The notes under the pieces: generated by a model | Told to the model about the DNA's origin: nothing | Databases searched by the model: none | Seen by the model: the letters and a program-made list of their open reading frames with translations, nothing else | Shown: in pieces, positions 8,575 to 15,639 of the stretch | How positions within the stretch are numbered: the first letter of the stretch is position 1 | How the letters are laid out: each line of letters starts with the position of its first letter | Translations under genes and position numbers: made by a program | From: Methylonatrum sp040877625 | Lineage (GTDB): Bacteria; Pseudomonadota; Gammaproteobacteria; Nitrococcales; Aquisalimonadaceae | Reading direction: 5' to 3' | DNA length: 64,000 bases | Assembly: GCA_040877625.1 (NCBI GenBank) | Contig: JBBDNK010000011.1 | Location: forward strand, 1 to 64,000

Positions 8575-9776
8575 CCAGGACCGCCCGCATGCCGCTGCAG
8601 CGCGGCCCGGGCAACCCGGCGAGCCTCCGAATCCGCGTCCAGCACGTCGCCCATGGTCCGCAGACTGCCCGACGCGCACCCTGCCAGCGTCTCTTCGATC
8701 ACTACCGGTATGTCAGTGAACCCCAGACCGCTCTCGAGAAAAGCGGCAACCGCGACTTCATTGGCGGCATTCAGGACGACCGAGGCACTGCCTCCGGCCT
8801 TCAGGGCCTCATAGGCGAGCCGCAGGCAAGGGAAGCGGGTGGAATCCGGCCGCTGGAAATCCAGATGCCCCACGCGAACCAGGTCCAGCGGTTCGACGCC
8901 TGCATCAATACGGTGCGGGTAATCCAGCGCAAAGGCGATCGGCGTCCGCATGTCGGGATTACCCAATTGCGCGACCACTGACCCGTCCACGTACTCCACC
9001 ATGGAATGGATGATGCTCTGCGGGTGCAACACGACCTCCACCTGACTACCCGGAATATCGAAAAGCCAACAGGCCTCGATCAGCTCCAGGCCCTTGTTCA
9101 TCATGGTTGCGGAGTCCACGGAAATCTTCCGCCCCATGCTCCAGTTCGGGTGCGCGCAGGCCTGTGCGGGAGTAACTGAACGAAGTTCCTCCAGCGGCGT
9201 ATCCCTGAATGGCCCGCCGGATGCCGTCAAGAGGACGCGACGCACACCGTTGTCGGTCAGCCCGGCATGGGAAAAGTTCCGGGGCAGGCACTGAAAGATC
9301 GCATTGTGCTCGCTGTCCAGCGGCAACAGCTCGGCGCCGCTTGACCCGACCGCCGCCATGAAAAGCGGCCCCGCCATGACCAGGGCCTCCTTGTTGGCCA
9401 GCAGCACGCGCTTGCCGCTGTTTACCGCGGCCATCGTGGCAGACAGCCCCGCCGCCCCTACAATCGCGGCGACCACGGTATCGGCAGCCGGGTCGGATGC
9501 AACCTGCTCCAGCGCCTCCGGGCCGGTCATGACCTCCGTCCGACAATTCTTGTCGTGCAGCGCCTCACGCACCCGAGCGGCGCCTTCCGGCGTACCGACA
9601 ACAGCATATCGCGGCCGAAACCGCAGACATTGCCTGATCAGCAAGCCGGTGTTTGTATGCGCGGTAAGCGCATGCACCCGGAAGCGATCGGAATGGCGTG
9701 CCACCACATCCAGTGTGCTGGCACCGATCGAGCCGGTAGCACCGAGGATGGTGATGGCGCGTTGCATATCGCTCAT
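8571..9776 (-). CDS. dxr: 1-deoxy-D-xylulose-5-phosphate reductoisomerase
   Basis: Makes 2-C-methyl-D-erythritol 4-phosphate, the committed step of the non-mevalonate isoprenoid pathway, using NADPH. The 401-residue protein shows the nucleotide-binding LGATGSIG (11-18), LANKEALVMAG, the metal-binding LPLDSEHNAIFQCL, and GRKISVDSATMMNKGLELIEA. Its ATG overlaps the cdsA stop (ATGA), and its stop overlaps the rseP ATG. Supplies isoprenoid units that the nearby uppS uses for the cell-wall lipid carrier. Confidence 0.98.
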   Translation of the reverse strand: MSDMQRAITILGATGSIGASTLDVVARHSDRFRVHALTAHTNTGLLIRQCLRFRPRYAVVGTPEGAARVREALHDKNCRTEVMTGPEALEQVASDPAADTVVAAIVGAAGLSATMAAVNSGKRVLLANKEALVMAGPLFMAAVGSSGAELLPLDSEHNAIFQCLPRNFSHAGLTDNGVRRVLLTASGGPFRDTPLEELRSVTPAQACAHPNWSMGRKISVDSATMMNKGLELIEACWLFDIPGSQVEVVLHPQSIIHSMVEYVDGSVVAQLGNPDMRTPIAFALDYPHRIDAGVEPLDLVRVGHLDFQRPDSTRFPCLRLAYEALKAGGSASVVLNAANEVAVAAFLESGLGFTDIPVVIEETLAGCASGSLRTMGDVLDADSEARRVARAALQRHAGGPG

Positions 9777-10588
9777 AACCAGTACAGCCCGGCGGCAAAC
9801 ACGGTAGCAGTGGCTGTGAGGCTGTCAATTCGATCAAGAACGCCACCGTGCCCCGGCAGCAGTGTACCGCTATCCTTAACGCCCGCGCGTCGCTTGACCA
9901 GGCTTTCGAAAAGATCACCCACGATCGAGAAAACAACGGTTACCGCCACCAGAAGCCCGTACAACGGCATATTCAGCGTCGGCGCTGGCACAATCGCCTG
10001 CATGCCGTAGCCGGCCGCCGTGGCCAGTAACAGGCCGCCGACGGCACCCTCCCAGGTTTTTCCGGGGCTGATGCGTGGTGCCAGCTTGAACCGCCCCAGG
10101 CTCCGTCCGGCAAAATACGCGCCCACGTCCGCTGCCCAGGTAATGACCAATACAAGCATAACCAGCCAGGGGCCTTCCGGGCGTGCATGCAGCCAGACCA
10201 ATCCGGTCCAGGCGGGAACCAGCAGCAACAAACCAACAACAGAACCAATTCCCGGTGCCAAAGGTGTGGCTGATGCTGCAACTGCATTGCAACGGATGAG
10301 CACGGCCAAAGCGATCAGCCACCAGATGACGCCTATAGCCAGAACGGCGGGTATCAGCACACCCGCGTTCACGACGCTGCCGAAAACAGAGAGAAGGAAT
10401 ACGACGAGGGCCAGATAGGCCCACCGGGATGAGCGTCGGTCGATACCGATCAGACGCGCCCATTCCCAAGCCCCCACCAATACGGCAATTCCGACCACGG
10501 CGGCGAACCAGGGGGTAGGCAGGCCGAATACGCTACCAAGCACCAGAGGCAGCAATACCAGGGCGGTCAATACCCTGGATCTAAGCAC
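9773..10588 (-). CDS. cdsA: Phosphatidate cytidylyltransferase
   Basis: Makes CDP-diacylglycerol from phosphatidate and CTP, the branch point for all membrane phospholipids. The 271-residue protein is nearly all membrane segments, and the family signature is complete near the C-terminus: KRRAGVKDSGTLLPGHGG followed by DRIDSL. The start is a GTG at 10588 that overlaps the uppS stop by 8 bp, with a weak GAG upstream; it places the first membrane helix (RSRVLTALVLLPLVLG) at the N-terminus as in the family. A longer open frame upstream only runs through uppS. Confidence 0.94.
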   Translation of the reverse strand: MLRSRVLTALVLLPLVLGSVFGLPTPWFAAVVGIAVLVGAWEWARLIGIDRRSSRWAYLALVVFLLSVFGSVVNAGVLIPAVLAIGVIWWLIALAVLIRCNAVAASATPLAPGIGSVVGLLLLVPAWTGLVWLHARPEGPWLVMLVLVITWAADVGAYFAGRSLGRFKLAPRISPGKTWEGAVGGLLLATAAGYGMQAIVPAPTLNMPLYGLLVAVTVVFSIVGDLFESLVKRRAGVKDSGTLLPGHGGVLDRIDSLTATATVFAAGLYWL

Positions 10589-11351
10589 GATGGGCTCGCT
10601 CAACCTGCTCCGGAGTCTGTCCAAACCGGCGCTCCCTGCCGGCGAACCAGTCGAGCGCAACGCGAAGCTCGGCCTCGCCGAATTCCGGCCATAACGTATC
10701 GGTGAAATAGAGCTCCGCGTAGGCAATTTGCCAGAGAAGAAAATTACTGATCCGCCGCTCGCCACCGGTCCGGATCAGCAGATCGGGCGGCGGCAGATCC
10801 GCCAGAGACATTTCTCCAGCCAGCCTTTCTTCGTTGATCTGATCCGGATCCAGGGTCCCCGCGCAAACTGCTTCGGCGAGACGTCTGGCGGCCCCCGCAA
10901 TGTCCCACTGCCCGCCGTAGCTGGCGGCAATAACGAGTGTCAGACCGCTGTTCTCGGCGGTCAGCGCCTCCACGCGGGCTATCTGCTGGCGCAAGCGCGC
11001 GCCCAGACGGTCCCGATCGCCGATAAGCCGGATGCGAATATTGTTTTCGTGCAGCCGAACGGCTTCCTTCTCCAGGGTCCGCAGAAGCAGATCCATGAGC
11101 ACCGACACCTCGTCCACGGGACGGCGCCAGTTCTCACTGCTGAAGGCAAAAAGCGTAAGCACTTCGATACCGGCCTGGGCACAGGTCTCCACGGTACGCC
11201 TTACCGCATCCACGCCTGCGTGGTGACCGGCCGGCCTTGGCAGCAGCCGCGATCTGGCCCAGCGACCATTGCCATCCATGATAACCGCCAGATGGCGAGG
11301 CCTGTAGTCCAGCGCCGCCAGGGCCGTGGTTTTTCGCGTTATGTCATTCAT
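10581..11351 (-). CDS. uppS: Undecaprenyl diphosphate synthase
   Basis: Cis-prenyltransferase that builds the C55 carrier for peptidoglycan and O-antigen. The 256-residue product has the conserved start HLAVIMDGNGRWAR with the catalytic aspartate, then GHHAGVDAVRR, LTLFAFSSENWRRP, and the C-terminal RTGGERRISNFLLWQIAYAEL. I use ATG 11351, which gives the usual length; an ATG 63 bp upstream would add 21 residues with no family match. It overlaps cdsA by 8 bp. Confidence 0.96.
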   Translation of the reverse strand: MNDITRKTTALAALDYRPRHLAVIMDGNGRWARSRLLPRPAGHHAGVDAVRRTVETCAQAGIEVLTLFAFSSENWRRPVDEVSVLMDLLLRTLEKEAVRLHENNIRIRLIGDRDRLGARLRQQIARVEALTAENSGLTLVIAASYGGQWDIAGAARRLAEAVCAGTLDPDQINEERLAGEMSLADLPPPDLLIRTGGERRISNFLLWQIAYAELYFTDTLWPEFGEAELRVALDWFAGRERRFGQTPEQVERAHRA

Positions 11352-11475
11352 GTCACCGGACGGTGTCCCCTCCGACACAGGTGCAGACAGGCGGCAGCTT
11401 CCAGGTTCTGCCATCGACCGCGGATATTTCCGCGCATTCCATCAGAAAACGCCGGAAACGGTGTTCCGGCACGAT

Positions 11476-12033
11476 TCACATCGCCATAAGGTCCTTTTCC
11501 TTGGCCTCGAGCGTTGCATCGATTTCCGCAATGGAGGAATCCGTCAGTTTCTGAATCTGCTCTTCAGCCCGCCGCATAGCGTCCTCGGAAATCTCCTTTT
11601 CCTTCAGCAACGCCTTGAGATCGTTATTGGCATCCCGACGGACATTGCGAACGGCTACCCGCGCCTGCTCGACCTCACCACGCACCACGCGCACGAGGTC
11701 GCGGCGGCGTTCTTCGGTGAGCGCCGGCATGGGCACTCGGATCACCGTTCCCTGAGACGACGGATTCAGCCCCAGATCGGACGTCATGATAGCCTTTTCA
11801 ATCGGGCCTACCAGGTTCTTTTCAAACGGGGTCACCGTCAGCATGCGGGCATCGGACGCTACCACCGTGGCAACCTGATTGATGGGCACCGAGCTGCCAT
11901 AATACTCCACGGTAACATGATCCAGCAGGCTGGAATGCGCCCGTCCGGTACGAATTTTCAGCAATTCGCCTGCAAGCGCCTGCACGGACTTCTTCATCCG
12001 TGCAGCCGCATCCTTCTTGATGTCCTCGATCAC
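11476..12033 (-). CDS. frr: Ribosome recycling factor
   Basis: Splits the post-termination ribosome together with EF-G. The GTG at 12033, with GAGG 8 nt upstream, yields 185 residues starting (V)IEDIKKDAAARMKKS, exactly the family length and start. The conserved LLKIRTGRAHSSLLDHVTVEYYG and the C-terminal helical domain are present. It begins 4 bp after the pyrH stop. The 124 bp between frr and uppS hold no gene that I can see. Confidence 0.97.
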   Translation of the reverse strand: MIEDIKKDAAARMKKSVQALAGELLKIRTGRAHSSLLDHVTVEYYGSSVPINQVATVVASDARMLTVTPFEKNLVGPIEKAIMTSDLGLNPSSQGTVIRVPMPALTEERRRDLVRVVRGEVEQARVAVRNVRRDANNDLKALLKEKEISEDAMRRAEEQIQKLTDSSIAEIDATLEAKEKDLMAM

Positions 12034-12037
12034 GACA

Positions 12038-12757
12038 TTATCCTCTTTCGACGATCGTCCCCACATCACCGCCGCAGACGACATCCATCAATGAACCAGG
12101 ACGTCCCATATCGAACACCTGAATTGGTAGATTGTTGTCCCGGCAGAGCACGATTGCAGTGGCGTCCATGACGCCGAGTTTGCGCTCCAGCACCTCGTCG
12201 AAGGTCAGGCGGCGGTATCGTTCGGCGCCGGGATCGGTCATCGGGTCGGCGGAATAGACCCCATCCACCTTGGTCGCCTTCAGAACGACCTCGGCATTTA
12301 TCTCTATGGCCCGCAGGCTGGCGGCCGAATCGGTTGTGAAAAACGGGTTGCCCGTGCCGGCGGCAAAGACGACTACCCGCCCTTTCTCAAGATGACGCAG
12401 CGCCCGGCGGCGAATGTAATCCTCGCACACCTGGTTGATCTTGATGGCGGACATGACACGCGTGAATACGCCGGCATGCTCCAGAGCGTCCTGCAGGGCC
12501 AGGGCATTCATCACGGTGGCAAGCATGCCCATGTGGTCCGCGGTAACGCGATCCATGCCGGCGGCGGCAAGGCCGGCACCCCGGAAGATATTACCGCCGC
12601 CGATAACCAGCGCCACCTCGACGCCCAGCTTCCGCACCTCACGTACTTCTTCCGCGAGCCGGCGGATGACCGCAGGCTCAATCCCGTATTCCCCGCTTCC
12701 CATCAGCCCCTCACCACTGAGCTTGAGGAGAATGCGTCGATAGGCAGCACTACGCAT
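12038..12757 (-). CDS. pyrH: Uridylate kinase
   Basis: Phosphorylates UMP to UDP; hexameric and allosterically controlled in bacteria. The 239-residue amino-acid-kinase-fold protein shows ILLKLSGEGLMG, VIGGGNIFRG, DHMGMLATVMNALALQDAL, FAAGTGNPFFTTDSAA and VDGVYSADPMTDP, all standard PyrH blocks. It starts at ATG 12757, 23 bp after tsf, and precedes frr by 4 bp. Confidence 0.98.
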   Translation of the reverse strand: MRSAAYRRILLKLSGEGLMGSGEYGIEPAVIRRLAEEVREVRKLGVEVALVIGGGNIFRGAGLAAAGMDRVTADHMGMLATVMNALALQDALEHAGVFTRVMSAIKINQVCEDYIRRRALRHLEKGRVVVFAAGTGNPFFTTDSAASLRAIEINAEVVLKATKVDGVYSADPMTDPGAERYRRLTFDEVLERKLGVMDATAIVLCRDNNLPIQVFDMGRPGSLMDVVCGGDVGTIVERG

Positions 12758-12780
12758 GGCTGGGGTTCCCTGGTCAGTGT

Positions 12781-13659
12781 TCAGGAGCCGCGCACCTGAG
12801 CCATTACTTCCTCTGCGAAATTACCCGTATCCTTCTCGATGCCCTCACCTACTTCAAGGCGGGCAAAGCCGTTGACGGTGGCGCCGGCCTTCTTCAGCAA
12901 CTCACCCACGCTAAGGTCGGGGTCCTTGACGAAAGGCTGCCCGGTCAGGGTGGTGTCCTTCAGGAACTTCTTTACTCGACCCTCGATCATCTTCTCGACA
13001 ATCTCCGCGGGTTTGCCGCTCTCCGCTGCCTGCGCCCTGAGGATTTCGCGTTCCTTCTCCAGAACGTCGGCAGGCATTCCCGTCTCATCCACGCAAACCG
13101 GGTTGCTTGCGGCCACATGCATCGCGATGTCACGGCCAAGCTGCCCGTCGCCGCCGGTCAGATCAACCATGACACCAATGCGCGCACCATGGAGATAATA
13201 GTGCAGACTGCCCTCGGTGCTGAAGGTCACAAACCGGCGAATCTGTATATTCTCGCCGATACGGGCCACCAACTCCTGACGCGCGGTGTTAACGGACTTG
13301 TCGCCGTCAAAGGCGAGCTCAGCCAGGGCGTCGACATCCGCCGGCTTCTGCTCGAGGATGATCTTGGCCACGTGGCTGGCGAATCCGTTGAAATCGTCGC
13401 CCCCGGCAACGAAATCGGTTTCCGAGTTTACTTCAAGTATTACGCCTTCTTGTCCGTTACTGCTGACCGCGGCAATGATCTTGCCCTCGGCCGCAACACG
13501 GTCGGCCTTCTTGTCGGCCTTGGCCAGGCCCTTCTTGCGCATGAGCTCAACGGCCTGTTCGATGTCGCCGTCGGTTTCCACCAGCGCCTTCTTGCATTCC
13601 ATCATGCCGGAGCCGGTCCGCTCCCGCAGCTCTTTCACCTGTGCGGCGGTAATTGCCAT
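12781..13659 (-). CDS. tsf: Elongation factor Ts
   Basis: Guanine-nucleotide exchange factor for EF-Tu. The 292-residue product has the N-terminal UBA-like domain (MAITAAQVKELRERTGSGMM then ECKKAL), the TDFVAGGDDF contact region and two core subdomains. The usual gammaproteobacterial TDFVARN-like stretch reads VAGGDD here, a mild change. ATG 13659 has AGGA nearby; the open frame continues 60 bp upstream into the rpsB-tsf gap without family match. Confidence 0.97.
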   Translation of the reverse strand: MAITAAQVKELRERTGSGMMECKKALVETDGDIEQAVELMRKKGLAKADKKADRVAAEGKIIAAVSSNGQEGVILEVNSETDFVAGGDDFNGFASHVAKIILEQKPADVDALAELAFDGDKSVNTARQELVARIGENIQIRRFVTFSTEGSLHYYLHGARIGVMVDLTGGDGQLGRDIAMHVAASNPVCVDETGMPADVLEKEREILRAQAAESGKPAEIVEKMIEGRVKKFLKDTTLTGQPFVKDPDLSVGELLKKAGATVNGFARLEVGEGIEKDTGNFAEEVMAQVRGS

Positions 13660-13764
13660 GGTGTCTGTCCTCTGATTCCTTGCTTTGCAAAACGGGGGCG
13701 GAGCCCGCCCGGGGCGCATTCATCGCACCCCGACCGGCCCGCGGCCCCGGCAACTGATCCGATC

Positions 13765-14556
13765 TCAGTCAGCGGCAGGCTTTTCGGCGGATTCCGTTTC
13801 GGCTTCCGCCTTCGGCGTCACGCCCTCACGCAGTTCGACGAATTCGTCCTTCTCGCTGGCACCAGGACGGACCGACGAAGCACGGGCATCGAGAATGGCG
13901 TCGGCGGCGCCGCGCAGATATAGCCTGACCGCACGAATGGCATCATCGTTACCGGGAATGACGTAATCGATGTCGCGCACCAGATTGTTGGTGTCGACCA
14001 CGCCAACCACCGGGATACCCAGTTTCCTGGCTTCCTGGACCGCAATCTTCTCATAGCCGACATCGATGACGAACATGGCGTCAGGCAGACGCTCCATGTT
14101 CTTGATCCCCGCCAGCGAGCGGTTCAGCTTTTCCAGTTCACGGGTCAGCATCAGCGCTTCTTTCTTCACAAGCTTATGGAAAGTGCCGTCCTGTTCCTGA
14201 ACCTCCAGATCCTTCAACCGACGGATCGATTGCTTCACGGTACGGAAATTGGTCAGCATGCCGCCGAGCCAGCGGTGATCGACGTAGGGCATGCCGCAGC
14301 GAGCGGCCTCCTCACGTACAGCCTCGCGTGCCGCACGCTTGGTACCCACGAACAGCACCCGCCCGCCATTGGAAGCCAGCTTGCCCATGAAATTCAGGGC
14401 ATCCTGGTACAGTGGCAGGGTCTTCTCGAGATTGATGATGTGAATCTTGTTGCGTTCCCCGAAGATGTACGGGGCCATCTTGGGGTTCCAGTAACGGGTC
14501 TGATGGCCGAAATGTACACCGGCCTCCAGCATTTCACGCATTGATACGTTAGCCAT
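13765..14556 (-). CDS. rpsB: Ribosomal protein uS2
   Basis: Small-subunit ribosomal protein that binds late with S1. The 263-residue product starts MANVSMREMLEAGVHFGHQT and contains RYWNPKMAPYIFGERNKIHI, GTKRAAREAVREEA and VVGVVDTNN. It ends in a variable acidic tail rich in A, E and T. The ATG at 14556 has AAGGA upstream. It heads the cluster behind a leader of about 180 nt, the arrangement in which S2 represses its own synthesis in gammaproteobacteria (known for E. coli, inferred here). Confidence 0.97.
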   Translation of the reverse strand: MANVSMREMLEAGVHFGHQTRYWNPKMAPYIFGERNKIHIINLEKTLPLYQDALNFMGKLASNGGRVLFVGTKRAAREAVREEAARCGMPYVDHRWLGGMLTNFRTVKQSIRRLKDLEVQEQDGTFHKLVKKEALMLTRELEKLNRSLAGIKNMERLPDAMFVIDVGYEKIAVQEARKLGIPVVGVVDTNNLVRDIDYVIPGNDDAIRAVRLYLRGAADAILDARASSVRPGASEKDEFVELREGVTPKAEAETESAEKPAAD

Positions 14557-14604
14557 GGTCCTTGATATCTCCAGACGGGTTTGGGCCTCCATGCACCCGC
14601 ATGC

Positions 14605-14622
14605 AAAAACCCCATTCAGGGG
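14605..14622 (-). promoter_or_regulatory. Terminator-like hairpin in the rpsB leader
   Basis: On the transcribed strand the leader contains CCCC-TGAAT-GGGG followed directly by TTTTT, about 50 nt upstream of the rpsB ATG. This looks like a small attenuator. Gammaproteobacterial rpsB leaders are known to be structured targets of S2 feedback; that this hairpin takes part is my inference. The stem is only 4 bp, so it may be weak. Confidence 0.35.
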
Positions 14623-14745
14623 CAACCCATTGCATGTGACGGTGCATGTGCGGATTAAAGCGGCACCGGAGCATCAGCTACGGCGCCCGCACGGTATGCC
14701 GACGTTGCTGTAAACGATAGCGGCATTTGCCTGAAAGGCGCGCGA

Positions 14746-14774
14746 TTTATACCATACTCGCTTCGCCGCGACAA
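14746..14774 (-). promoter_or_regulatory. Sigma-70 promoter for rpsB-tsf
   Basis: On the minus strand, TTGTCG (14774-14769) and TATAAA (14751-14746) are separated by exactly 17 bp, 4/6 and 5/6 matches to consensus. Predicted transcription start is near 14739, giving a leader of about 180 nt before the rpsB ATG. It lies in the 297-bp divergent rpsB/map gap. Confidence 0.55.
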
Positions 14775-14853
14775 TTTGCGTCCACTCACGGAGGCGCATT
14801 ACTCCGTCCGTCCGTCGCCAATCACCGTTTACTACCCGAGGGCAAGTGACTCC

Positions 14854-15636
14854 ATGTCGGTAACGATCAAGACGTCCGAAGAAGTCGAGAAGATGCGCGT
14901 AGCCGGCCGCCTGGCCGCGGACGTGCTCACCATGATCGCACCTTGTGTAAGGCCTGGCGTTACGACCGAGGAGCTGGATCGTATCTGTCACGATTATATC
15001 GTCAATGAGCAAAAGGGCATTCCAGCGCCGCTCAACTATCGCGGCTTCCCGAAATCCATCTGCACATCGGTCAATCATGTCGTCTGTCACGGTATCCCCG
15101 GCCCGAAAAAACTACGCAAGGGCGATTTCATCAACATCGATGTCACCGTCATCAAGGACGGCTATCATGGCGATACCAGCCGCATGTTCCATGTGGGAGA
15201 AGCCACCATTCTGGGCCGCCGACTGGCCGACGTGGCTCACGCCTGCATGTGGGAAGGTATCAACATGGTCCGTCCCGGCATCCGCCTTGGCGATATCGGT
15301 CATGCCATCCAGACCATGGCCGAAGGCCGCGGGTATTCCGTGGTCCGTGAATATTGCGGGCATGGCATCGGCCGCGTGTTCCATGAAGAACCGCAGGTTC
15401 TGCATTACGGCGAGCCCGGAACGGGCATGCCGCTTGAGCAGGGCATGACGTTCACCATCGAGCCCATGGTCAACGCCGGACGCAAGGAGACCAGGCTGCT
15501 GCGTGACGAATGGACCGTGGTGACACGCGATCACAGTCTCTCCGCACAATGGGAGCACACCATCCTGGTTACCGCCGACGGTTTCGAGGTACTGACCCTG
15601 CGCAGCGACGAGACGCCCGGGGTGGTTCCGGAGTAA
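14854..15636 (+). CDS. map: Methionine aminopeptidase type I
   Basis: Removes the N-terminal methionine from new proteins; cytoplasmic dinuclear metalloenzyme. The 260-residue product has the pita-bread fold motifs: CTSVNHVVCHGIPGPKKL, the metal-ligand segments NIDVTVIKDGYHGDTSRMF, GHGIGRVFHEEP and MTFTIEPMVN, then SLSAQWEHTILVT. ATG 14854 is chosen because the protein then begins like the family (MSVTIKTSEEVEKMR); 26 further open codons upstream show no match. It is divergent from rpsB and stops 3 bp before glnD. Confidence 0.97.
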   Translation: MSVTIKTSEEVEKMRVAGRLAADVLTMIAPCVRPGVTTEELDRICHDYIVNEQKGIPAPLNYRGFPKSICTSVNHVVCHGIPGPKKLRKGDFINIDVTVIKDGYHGDTSRMFHVGEATILGRRLADVAHACMWEGINMVRPGIRLGDIGHAIQTMAEGRGYSVVREYCGHGIGRVFHEEPQVLHYGEPGTGMPLEQGMTFTIEPMVNAGRKETRLLRDEWTVVTRDHSLSAQWEHTILVTADGFEVLTLRSDETPGVVPE

Positions 15637-15639
15637 CGT

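Noticed and set aside
12760..12790. CTGGTCAGTGTTCAGGAG between pyrH and tsf, resembling the repeat core
   Set aside because: Only short fragments (TCAGTGT) agree; spacing and flanks differ from the family.
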